DNA of 27,753 bases. It comes from an uncultured Clostridia bacterium. GTDB taxonomy: Bacteria; Bacillota; Clostridia; Lachnospirales; Lachnospiraceae. The position numbers were made by a program, and so were the translations under genes. The notes below the pieces were generated by a model. The model searched no databases, was not told where the DNA came from, and worked only from the letters and a program-made list of their open reading frames with translations. Within the stretch, counting starts at the first letter, position 1; every line of letters begins with the position of its first letter. The stretch spans positions 1 to 27,753 of the forward strand of contig CALBNS010000106.1 of the NCBI GenBank assembly GCA_937896665.1, in the 5' to 3' direction. Shown piece by piece: positions 7,417 through 14,346 of the stretch.

Positions 7417-8549
7417 TGAAACAGTTATCATTAAGAACCAGACTTACATTATTAAACGCGTTACTTCTTGTGGCGTCATGCCTTATTCTTTATATTGTAT
7501 TAAGTAACTCTGCTATTATGCGACTAGATGCGGTTGAGGATCGCATTATACAATTAAATAGCATAGAACTGGAACACGTTGAGGTTACTATAGATGTATC
7601 AGAGTTCTTCCCAGATGTTTCGGGCATTATAACAGAAGCAAGACAGGCATTTAGAAAGCAGAGTTTGGTGATAACATTATTTATCATTACAATTGGTAGC
7701 AGATTAACTTGGATCTTAGCAGGTTTATCATTGCACCCGTTAAGGATTTTTGCTTCGAAAATAGGAGAAATATCGGAACAGAATCTTTCATCTCCAGTAG
7801 CAATACCAGAAAGCAACGACGAGGTTGCAGTGCTGGCAACCTCGTTTAATCAGATGTTATCAAGACTAGATGCTGCCTTTAATGCACAAAAACAGTTTGT
7901 TGCAAATTCGGCGCATGAATTAAGAACCCCATTAGCTGTTATACAAACAAAACTAGAGGTATTTAATAGAAAAGAGACTCATAGCATTGAGGAACACCAA
8001 TCCGTTATAAATTCAACTTTGGTTCAGACTGAACGCTTAAGTAAATTGGTGTCTACTCTACTTGAACTATTAAGTATGCATTCCGTAGAAAAGGCAAGTA
8101 CAATTGAATTGAAATCACTGGTGGAAGAGGTTCTTTGCGATCTGGGAGAAGTAGCTGATGCAAAACATATAACACTTTCTCAGACTGGAGGAAACGTTAG
8201 CATCATTGGTAATGATGTCTTAATCTACAGAGCCGTATATAACCTTGTAGAAAATGCCATAAAATATAACCATGATGGCGGCACGGTCGAGGTATCGGTT
8301 TCGAAACATTCCGATACAGTTTGCATAGAGGTTTCGGACAGTGGGCCAGGTATTGCTCCCGATAATTGGGAAGTAATATTTGATCCATTTTATCGTGTTG
8401 ATAAGTCACGAAGCAGGGCAATGGGTGGAGCCGGACTTGGTCTTGCATTAGTAAAACATATAGTTGAACTTCATGATGGAAATGTATATGTTAATCAAAG
8501 CACATCGAACGGAACAACAATGATTATTGAAATAAAGAAGACACAATAG
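7413..8549 (+). CDS. Sensor histidine kinase, cognate to the adjacent regulator
   Basis: This 378-aa membrane sensor kinase has TM1 at about residues 12-31, a short external loop of about 50 residues, TM2 at about 84-104, and a HAMP-like linker to about 155. The HisKA motif is SAHELRTPLAV, with phospho-acceptor His168. An ATPase domain follows, with the N box (NLVENAIKYN), G1 (DSGPGIAP), the F box (FDPFYRVDKSRS) and G2 (GGAGLGLALVKHIV). The short external loop suggests sensing at or within the membrane, as in peptide or envelope-stress sensors; that is inference. Start ATG at 7413 overlaps the regulator stop. An in-frame ATG one codon later is an equally possible start. Confidence 0.93.
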   Translation: MMKQLSLRTRLTLLNALLLVASCLILYIVLSNSAIMRLDAVEDRIIQLNSIELEHVEVTIDVSEFFPDVSGIITEARQAFRKQSLVITLFIITIGSRLTWILAGLSLHPLRIFASKIGEISEQNLSSPVAIPESNDEVAVLATSFNQMLSRLDAAFNAQKQFVANSAHELRTPLAVIQTKLEVFNRKETHSIEEHQSVINSTLVQTERLSKLVSTLLELLSMHSVEKASTIELKSLVEEVLCDLGEVADAKHITLSQTGGNVSIIGNDVLIYRAVYNLVENAIKYNHDGGTVEVSVSKHSDTVCIEVSDSGPGIAPDNWEVIFDPFYRVDKSRSRAMGGAGLGLALVKHIVELHDGNVYVNQSTSNGTTMIIEIKKTQ

Positions 8550-8595
8550 TTTTTTAGATGATAGTCTTATTAGATTAAAACGAGAGGAATAAGAT

Positions 8596-8946
8596 ATGAT
8601 TTTACATTGCATGAGGAAAACAACATGGGAAGAAAGAAATAAAGAATGTTAGGGACAACGTAACATAAACGATGAAGGCTTTATTCATTGTTCGACTATC
8701 AACTACTTTTGGAGAGTTGCTGATAATTTCATTTCCATTAAGGATGAAATGGTGTTGCTCTGCATTGATGAAAGCAAATTGAAATCGGAAGTTCGGTATG
8801 AGGATGGCGATAATTGTGGAAGAGATTATCCGCACATTTACGGTTTGGTTAACAATGATGCTGTAATACAGGTGCTTCCGTTTTTGAGAAATGAAGATGG
8901 AACTTGGATAAAGAACCCGGAGTTTGCTGACATCCAAGATAAATAG
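8596..8946 (+). pseudogene. DUF952-family gene interrupted by an amber codon
   Basis: From ATG 8596 the frame reads MILHCMRKTTWEERN, typical of the DUF952 family, then hits TAG at 8650-8652. It continues without a shift as GQRNINDEGFIHCST and runs to the natural stop at 8946, about 116 codons in all. The stop is probably a mutated Trp codon (TGG to TAG). Apart from this the domain is complete, with FIHCST, RYEDG, PHIYG and GTWIKNPEF. The break looks recent. Internal restart at ATG 8749 would give only the second half. The molecular role of DUF952 is not established. Confidence 0.75.
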
Positions 8947-8954
8947 GAGGAACG

Positions 8955-9548
8955 ATGGGAAGGATTGTGGCTATTTCCGGTGGCGATTTGTTATCAACCC
9001 GGCAATTAAATACATATACGATTAAATTGAGCGATAAAAGGAATCCGAATGTTCTTTTTATTGGAACTGCCAGCCACGATGCAGAGGGCTATATCGAATC
9101 CATTACTAAAGAATACACATTTCTTAGTTGTGAAGTGAAAAGTCTCTGCTTGGTAACTAACTCTTACAGCGATGATGAAATAGATGCCCTTTTGTCGTGG
9201 GCGGACATCGTTTATGTTGGTGGCGGAGATACCATTTTTATGACGCAAACATGGAAGAAGTTTGCATTGGATGAAAAACTGAAAAGAATATATGAGCGGG
9301 ATTTGGCTGTATTAACCGGTCTTAGTGCAGGTGCAATATGCTGGTTCAATTGCGGTCATAGCGATAGTGAGTATTTTCAAAACGGAGAAAATTGGAATTA
9401 TTGTTGGGCGAATGATATGCTCAATATTTTTCATATGGCATATTGTCCCCACTACAATGAGGGCAGTATTATACGGAATAAAAACATATTTAGAGCAGTT
9501 CTCTCGTTTAAGCACTGCTCTACGTGGCTTGTATGGATATTATATTGA
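8955..9548 (+). pseudogene. Peptidase S51 (dipeptidase E-like) gene with lost 3' part
   Basis: The first 169 codons read as an S51/class-I glutamine-amidotransferase-like hydrolase. They include VAISGGD, the glycine-rich loop VYVGGGDT, the nucleophile elbow TGLSAGAICW with Ser124, and CPHYNE with His166. Family members continue for about 40-50 more residues. Here similarity stops at about 9462 and an unrelated 28-residue tail follows to the stop at 9548. The DNA past 9463 reads better in another frame, listed separately, so this looks like a deletion or recombination junction. The catalytic Ser and His remain, but the fold is likely incomplete. GGAGG precedes the ATG by five bases. Confidence 0.7.
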
Positions 9549-9624
9549 ACAATTAAATCTTTTCAACGAATGGATGGTAAGAGATACGAGCAAGAAAATA
9601 CGGGCAGTTAAGAAAGCCAAATAA
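9463..9624 (+). pseudogene. Unidentified gene tail fused to the S51 remnant
   Basis: In the frame one base ahead of the S51 frame, 53 codons read as a plausible helical protein end (AVLYGIKTYLEQFSR, then GYYIEQLNLFNEWMVRD and a basic KKIRAVKKAK tail) before TAA 9622-9624. No start codon or ribosome site belongs to it. I do not recognise the family. It may be the 3' end of a gene joined here by a deletion. Confidence 0.35.
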
Positions 9625-9669
9625 AATAAGGTACATATGTGGACAGGTGAGAATTGAGAAAAACAGATA

Positions 9670-9698
9670 TTGACAATACGCAATGCGTATAATATAAT
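9670..9698 (+). promoter_or_regulatory. Consensus promoter with operator palindrome in the spacer
   Basis: TTGACA (9670-9675) and TATAAT (9693-9698) are perfect consensus boxes with exact 17-base spacing. The spacer holds the perfect palindrome ATACGCA-A-TGCGTAT (9676-9690). Binding there would block polymerase directly. The XRE protein encoded just downstream is the obvious candidate for autorepression. This is the strongest promoter seen in the window. Confidence 0.85.
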
Positions 9699-9732
9699 TA
9701 TATACACGTTGAGTATGTTGGGAGGAAAGGAA

Positions 9733-9963
9733 TTGTCTGATTTAAGAAAAGAATTGATTAATTTGCGGCAGGGTACAGGGATGAATCGTAGAGAGTTCGC
9801 AGATTATTTTGGGATTCCTTATCGTACAGTGCAGGAATGGGAACTTGGCAATCGGAAGATGCCGGATTACCTTTTTCATTTGATGTGTTATAAGGTGGAT
9901 ATTGAGAGGCTGAATAAGAAGGCTCAATTGGATTCGAGAGAAAGACTAGAAGAAGGGAAATAA
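9733..9963 (+). CDS. Small XRE-family (HTH_3-like) transcriptional regulator
   Basis: This 76-aa protein starts at TTG 9733, seven bases after GGAGG; a longer in-frame reading would begin inside the promoter and is rejected. Residues of about 4-55 form a Cro/C1-type helix-turn-helix: LRQGTGMNRREFADYFGIP, then YRTVQEWELGNRKMPDYLF as the recognition part. A short charged C-terminal tail follows. It probably represses its own promoter through the palindrome at 9676-9690. Its stop is 70 bases before the membrane-protein gene, in the same direction, so the four-gene cluster may be read through from the same promoter. Small XRE proteins often guard toxin or defence loci. Confidence 0.85.
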   Translation: MSDLRKELINLRQGTGMNRREFADYFGIPYRTVQEWELGNRKMPDYLFHLMCYKVDIERLNKKAQLDSRERLEEGK

Positions 9964-10033
9964 TAAATTGATTATCTTTCCTGTTAGGTGTAAGATATAA
10001 ATGGGTTCTCAACGTTAGGGAGAAGGAGAAAGT

Positions 10034-10864
10034 GTGAAGAAATCAAGAAGAATATGGGTTCTAATAGCAACTAGTGCTTTGTGCGTAATGGTGATGATTG
10101 CAATTTTTGTAATCGAGACACAAAAGCCGGAACCGGACTTGGCAATATTATGGCAGACGATTAGTTTGAGTGTTTTGTGTTCAATTGTAGCTTCCTTCAT
10201 TTTTCTTTATATTCAAAGGGGTGCAGAGTATGACGAGAGTATAGAGGTCAGTCGTGCGATACAATCAATTGAGGATAAGCTGAAAGATTTAGATGTACTT
10301 TATGATAGTGGCATTAAGAGTGTGCGACGCAAATCATTTTATGACCAAACAAGTAATTTTTGGGGAGACATGCTTGAAAAGACGAATGATAGGTTGGACT
10401 TAATAGGACATTCTATTAGCCACTGGTTGGATGATGAATATAAAGAGTTATTCTGTAATAAAATTACGAATATGATTTCTAAAGGTAAAACCGTTCGTAT
10501 TCTCTTATCTAACGATAATGGTACAATTGATCAGCAAATTATTTGCGATGGTTTGGCACGGCAAAGCAGAACTACGCCTATGACAAAGGTTGACAATACA
10601 TGTTATGAGTTGGCGAAATTGGTTGGTCGTGTAAATAAGAAATATAGAGGAAATCTGAAGTTGTATATCACAAAACGTTCAGTTGTCACGTATATGTATA
10701 TTAGGACCGACAGACAGTGCTTTATATCTCCATACATATCAAGTCCTGCAAATAATTCAAACACATTTTTATTAGAGTTGGATACAGGTGTTGAGTATTC
10801 TAAATGCTTTGAACAGGATTTCAAAGAAATGATTAACGCAATGCAATGTATTAAATGGGAGTGA
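10034..10864 (+). CDS. Two-TM protein with PLD-like soluble domain, candidate effector
   Basis: This 276-aa protein starts at GTG 10034 after GAAGGAGA. TM1 is at about residues 7-27 and TM2 at 37-60, with a charged helix at about 64-100. A soluble alpha/beta domain at about 119-265 follows, with RLDLIGHSISHW, GKTVRILLSND, a long middle helix, LKLYITKRS and CFISPYISS. The order of strands and the terminal FExxF-like helix resemble phospholipase-D-like domains that lack the HKD catalytic motif; no HxK motif is visible. I do not recognise a named family. Membrane anchoring plus a putative ligand or nucleic-acid binding domain is what one sees in effectors or sensors of defence operons, but that role is inference. 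A weak promoter (TTGATT, 17 bases, TAAGAT) sits at 9968-9996. Confidence 0.7.
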   Translation: MKKSRRIWVLIATSALCVMVMIAIFVIETQKPEPDLAILWQTISLSVLCSIVASFIFLYIQRGAEYDESIEVSRAIQSIEDKLKDLDVLYDSGIKSVRRKSFYDQTSNFWGDMLEKTNDRLDLIGHSISHWLDDEYKELFCNKITNMISKGKTVRILLSNDNGTIDQQIICDGLARQSRTTPMTKVDNTCYELAKLVGRVNKKYRGNLKLYITKRSVVTYMYIRTDRQCFISPYISSPANNSNTFLLELDTGVEYSKCFEQDFKEMINAMQCIKWE

Positions 10865-10874
10865 TTGTGACGTT

Positions 10875-11765
10875 ATGAAACTGATAAAGAAGATTTTTGT
10901 GGAGAATAAATACTCCGGTCATGGCTGGAACTTTGAGAAAACTACGAAATATATTTTCAAAATGGACTGTATGCAGTTAGAAGCAGGGTATTTCGAACAC
11001 TATTTGGATACCAAATTTGTGAAAGCGGTCATCGAACTCCCGGTTAGTTTTGGGTGCCCGGCACATTGCAGGTTTTGTGCTACATCCGGTTTAAGTACAT
11101 TTCATAGATTGACACCGGAACAGATGCGGGAAATTTTGGATTATATTTGGACGGAGCATCGGTTATGTGATATGCATTTTGTTTTGCTCTCAATTACCGG
11201 AACAGGAGATTTATCTTATAATTTTTCAAACGTGAAACAGTTTTTATATGGATTAGTGGAATATTCCAATTTGCATGTTACCTTATCATCTTGTTTATGG
11301 ACAAAGGAGTATTTGGAAGAGATTGAAGAACTTTCGCATACGATATCTGTGCAAAAGGTTCAAATTACATTTGTGAGTGATAATCGGGAAGTACTCAGCA
11401 ATATGATTCCGGCGTATTCGCATAAAAATACGAATATCGGTGAAGTCCTCGCGTATGTTAGTAGGTCTACAAAATCATACTACAGGATAAATTATATTAT
11501 GATTCGTGGTATCAATGATGCCGATGAAGATTTTCAGAGATTTCAAAGTATGCTTATAGGAATTCAAGAGAAAATAATAGTAAGAATAGCGAAATTGAAT
11601 GAAACAGCCGCTTCGAGAAGAAATGGGCTTTATCCTTGTACAATAGAAAGAATGAAGTGTTTAAGGAACATTCTTTCTGAGGCAGGGGTGCGTGCATATT
11701 TATTTTATGCGTATGAAAATGATCACATGAACTGTGGTCAATTGGTAACAGAAAAGGGTATATAA
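10875..11765 (+). CDS. RlmN/Cfr-like radical SAM protein, shortened and divergent
   Basis: This 296-aa radical SAM protein has the cluster motif CPAHCRFC (Cys61, Cys65, Cys68), followed by FHRLTPEQMREIL as in RlmN. It continues with ITGTGD in place of GMGEP, VTLSSC, the IPAYSHKNTN equivalent of the RlmN middle region, and the C-terminal NCGQL with Cys287, matching the methyl-carrying Cys of RlmN/Cfr. It differs from RlmN in three visible ways. It is about 50-80 residues shorter and lacks the N-terminal accessory domain. The resolving Cys normally seven residues before the cluster motif is absent (Glu54 there). The GMGEP motif is altered. It may modify an RNA or nucleotide by different chemistry. 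The gap to the membrane-protein gene is 10 bases. Confidence 0.8.
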   Translation: MKLIKKIFVENKYSGHGWNFEKTTKYIFKMDCMQLEAGYFEHYLDTKFVKAVIELPVSFGCPAHCRFCATSGLSTFHRLTPEQMREILDYIWTEHRLCDMHFVLLSITGTGDLSYNFSNVKQFLYGLVEYSNLHVTLSSCLWTKEYLEEIEELSHTISVQKVQITFVSDNREVLSNMIPAYSHKNTNIGEVLAYVSRSTKSYYRINYIMIRGINDADEDFQRFQSMLIGIQEKIIVRIAKLNETAASRRNGLYPCTIERMKCLRNILSEAGVRAYLFYAYENDHMNCGQLVTEKGI

Positions 11766-11780
11766 TGAAGGAGTGGCAGT

Positions 11781-12140
11781 ATGTGTACGTTTATTGGAGT
11801 AGAGTGCCTTGCGGCAAATGCATTGATAGAGTTATATGAACAGAAAATTCGGAAAATTTCTTTTGAAAAGCTTGCTGATTATGGATTATTGGTTGTAGAA
11901 AGTTATGAAAACGAAATTGGTGAGGAAGCTATTTTTATTTTCGATAAGGAAAAGCTGGAAGGGATGGTAATTAACTATTCCGATTTATTTACTATTGATG
12001 AACATGATATGAAGAAATATTTGTGTTTGCAAGAAGACGTTGATATACGTGAAGTTAAGGAAAGATTTCGGTGGACCTTATCCTATGCTATGATTAAGGC
12101 CTTAAGGCGGGTCGATATTAGTCAAGTAATGCATAATTGA
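11781..12140 (+). CDS. Unrecognised 119-aa protein within the radical SAM/HD operon
   Basis: I do not recognise a family. The protein is acidic, has no signal or membrane segment, and looks alpha/beta: helices around LAANALIELYEQKIRKISF, strands YGLLVVESYE and EEAIFIFDKE, and a helical C-terminus with VKERFRWTLSYAMIKALRR. AAGGAG precedes the ATG by six bases. Gaps are 15 bases to the radical SAM gene and 13 to the HD gene, so it is clearly part of the operon. Its size and position fit an accessory or specificity subunit for either neighbour; that is a guess from context. Confidence 0.75.
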   Translation: MCTFIGVECLAANALIELYEQKIRKISFEKLADYGLLVVESYENEIGEEAIFIFDKEKLEGMVINYSDLFTIDEHDMKKYLCLQEDVDIREVKERFRWTLSYAMIKALRRVDISQVMHN

Positions 12141-12153
12141 CGAGGTATTTGCT

Positions 12154-13935
12154 ATGGGAACAAAGATGATTAAGGATCCGGTACATGGGTATATTAAAAT
12201 ACGCGATGACTATATGAAACAGGTTATTGATTCTTGTGAGTTTCAACGCCTACGTAATATTCGTCAAACAAGTTATGATAGTCTTTATCCTGGGTCTAGT
12301 CACAGTCGATTTATACATTCGTTGGGTGTGTTTTACTTGGGCATGAAAGCGTTTAGGGCTTTTAAGTGCAACGTCAATGAGCAAAGGACGATGAAAGGAA
12401 AAATCGACGAAGACACATGGGATAGCCTTCAGCATACTTTTGAGTTAGCATGCCTTCTCCACGATGTGGGGCATACTCCGTTCTCACACACAGGAGAAGA
12501 TTTTTTGTTAATTGAAAAAGATGACGATAAGTATGAAATTATGAAAGGCAAAAGGAGTCAAAGCAAAAAAATCGAAATTAGAGCTTTATATAACCAATTG
12601 TTGGATGTTATCAAGGTGCATACAACAAAGAATGACTTTGAGGTTTTCTTAGAAGATTTTGCACAGACGATTGAGGGAAGCACGTACCATGAAAGTGGGA
12701 AAAACGTGGCAAAACCTCATGAAATTATGAGTGTGATTGTGGCGGCTAATACATATCAAGAGTGTTTTAAACAAGAGCATGTTGATTTTGAACTTTTTGC
12801 ACGTATGATTCTTGGACTTTGTTATAAAGAAGATAAAACCATTAAAACAGGGACACGTAATGCATTGATTCAAATGTTGAATTCAAGTATTATTGATGTA
12901 GATAGATTGGATTATATTATAAGAGATACTCAAATGTCAGGATTTGATAGTACATCTATTGATGTGGAAAGACTATTAGAGAGTGTGACATTGCTTTATG
13001 ATAACGAGAGAGGAGTATACAAATTTGGATATAAGAAAAATGCTTTAAGTACTATTGTAAATGTTGTGCTAGCACATGATGCCGAAAGACGATGGATTCA
13101 GGGACATCCTATTGTCATGTTTGATTCGTTTCTGATTAAACAGTGTATTAAAGCAGTAGAACAGAAGTTTAAAGAGGCAGGAACAAATAAGTCTATATTT
13201 CAGCAAAATTCGTTCTCAGTAAAGGGAATCCAACTGAATGGCGGTTTGAATTTTCGGTTAATGAATGATGGTGATTTCATTTTTCTTATGAAGCAAATTC
13301 AATCAGGAGACTTGATGAGTAATTATGTTGACGAATATTTAGCCCGAGATAAGAGACGAAGACCAATCTGGAAATCGGAAGCAGAGTTTCGATTGCTAAT
13401 GGGGGAATTGACAACTGCACAACAAAAAATTTTATTGAATACATTTGCCGCGGAAGGTGAAATAAACGAAGAAAATAGTATTGGCAATGTTTTAAATGAA
13501 ACCCGACTCAATGAATTGCAAGCAGAGATTGAGAGTATGAATCATGATCCACATTCATCAAATGAGGATTTACAACATGTCATTGCAAATAGAAAGCGAC
13601 AAGTGTTTTGGTTGAAACGATTGGAAAACTTTTGTGTGCAGAATGATATTGAATTTGAAATCTATAACAAAAAGGCAGATGTTTTTCGTAGTAAGGTTAA
13701 TTCGTTAAGTGATCTTGGGGTTGAGATTTGGTATGATCAATTTCAAAGGTCGGAGAGTATTAAGGATGTTTTGGAATTGTATAATACAAAGGAAGAGCCT
13801 CAAAAGAGAGAGGGATCGGCAGTTCTTAATCGGATGTTTTATTTATATATAAAGAAAAATGACAATTTTAGCATGAAGAAATTTGTTGATTTTTTAAAAG
13901 AAACTTTAACTGAGTATGAAAGCAAACAGTTTTAA
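12154..13935 (+). CDS. SAMHD1/dGTPase-like HD phosphohydrolase with long C-terminus
   Basis: This 593-aa HD-superfamily protein has the N-terminal KDPVHGYIKI and FQRLRNIRQ, followed by SSHSRFIHSLGV with His55. The metal site is LLHDVGHTPFSH (His103-Asp104), and the distal acidic site is IIDVDRLDYIIRD (Asp250). These are the hallmarks of SAMHD1/YwfO-type dNTP triphosphohydrolases, so hydrolysis of dNTPs or other nucleotides in the cytoplasm is expected. A long region between the HD parts and a helical C-terminus (about 400-593) make it longer than the usual 430-460 residues. Deoxynucleotide-depleting HD enzymes are known anti-phage factors. It is the last gene of the operon with the radical SAM protein. 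Confidence 0.85.
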   Translation: MGTKMIKDPVHGYIKIRDDYMKQVIDSCEFQRLRNIRQTSYDSLYPGSSHSRFIHSLGVFYLGMKAFRAFKCNVNEQRTMKGKIDEDTWDSLQHTFELACLLHDVGHTPFSHTGEDFLLIEKDDDKYEIMKGKRSQSKKIEIRALYNQLLDVIKVHTTKNDFEVFLEDFAQTIEGSTYHESGKNVAKPHEIMSVIVAANTYQECFKQEHVDFELFARMILGLCYKEDKTIKTGTRNALIQMLNSSIIDVDRLDYIIRDTQMSGFDSTSIDVERLLESVTLLYDNERGVYKFGYKKNALSTIVNVVLAHDAERRWIQGHPIVMFDSFLIKQCIKAVEQKFKEAGTNKSIFQQNSFSVKGIQLNGGLNFRLMNDGDFIFLMKQIQSGDLMSNYVDEYLARDKRRRPIWKSEAEFRLLMGELTTAQQKILLNTFAAEGEINEENSIGNVLNETRLNELQAEIESMNHDPHSSNEDLQHVIANRKRQVFWLKRLENFCVQNDIEFEIYNKKADVFRSKVNSLSDLGVEIWYDQFQRSESIKDVLELYNTKEEPQKREGSAVLNRMFYLYIKKNDNFSMKKFVDFLKETLTEYESKQF

Positions 13936-14346
13936 AAATGATAACAGGTTGTTCAAAGGGATATGTAGTCAGTATATCCTTCTAAAATCAAGTAGGCTTA
14001 CGGATACTGCACACAGCAGTATCCGGTAATCTAAAAATTCAGCCAATTCAGGCAAAGAATCAATGAAAGAGTACGGGGTGATAAAAGAAAAATGGGCGCT
14101 GTTGGCAATTGTAGTAACGATTAACGTTAGTAGGGGACTGCGAGCGAGATTATGCAGATGATTATGTCTTATAACTGCAGAATACCATGGGACAGATTAA
14201 AGAGAGCAGGGAAATTCTATAAAACAAAATAGGAATGCCGTTTGTACGATGATGTGAAAATAATAATAAATTTTTGCTATGAAATATTGAAATCTTTTGA
14301 AATGTTTGCTATCGTTTGGGTAGTGCCCAAAAGGAGGATACATATT
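13936..14346. other. Non-coding gap at the accessory/core boundary
   Basis: This holds a strong hairpin (13998-14029) and a smaller one (GGATAT/ATATCC near 13960-13980), then about 300 bases with no supportable gene. One short frame ending at a TAG near 14230 reads IPWDRLKRAGKFYKTK and might be the tail of a lost gene. I looked for a c-di-AMP riboswitch ahead of trkH and could not support one. The last 60 bases are AT-rich and should contain the trkH promoter, but no box pair is convincing. Confidence 0.45.
13998..14029. terminator. Long hairpin after the HD gene
   Basis: CGGATACTGC and GCAGTATCCG pair perfectly (10 bp) around ACACA. The stem extends by TTAC/GTAA pairs with a one-base bulge. 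No T run follows (TCTAAAAATTC), so it is either a weak terminator, an mRNA 3'-end stabiliser or a recombination-related structure. Confidence 0.45.

Noticed and set aside
3226..8652. Amber codon recoding: two genes (NUDIX remnant, DUF952) carry TAG where Trp is expected
   Set aside because: TAG is the normal end codon of intact genes here (RloB-like, sensor kinase, coaX), and both affected genes lie in a decaying region. Independent mutation is simpler.
9492..9521. AGAGCAGT/ACTGCTCT inverted repeat as a terminator or attachment site
   Set aside because: It lies inside a coding-like frame, has a 14-base loop and no T run, and has no second copy that I saw.
9670..9732. Longer XRE protein starting at TTG 9670
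   Set aside because: That TTG is part of the -35 box of the consensus promoter. TTG 9733 follows a GGAGG ribosome site.
14030..14346. A c-di-AMP (ydaO-type) riboswitch ahead of trkH
   Set aside because: Known for potassium transporter genes, but I could not find the conserved core or a matching set of stems.
14242..14346. N-terminal 35-residue extension of TrkH
   Set aside because: No ribosome site at 14242, a strong AAGGAGGA before ATG 14347, and residues unlike TrkH proteins.
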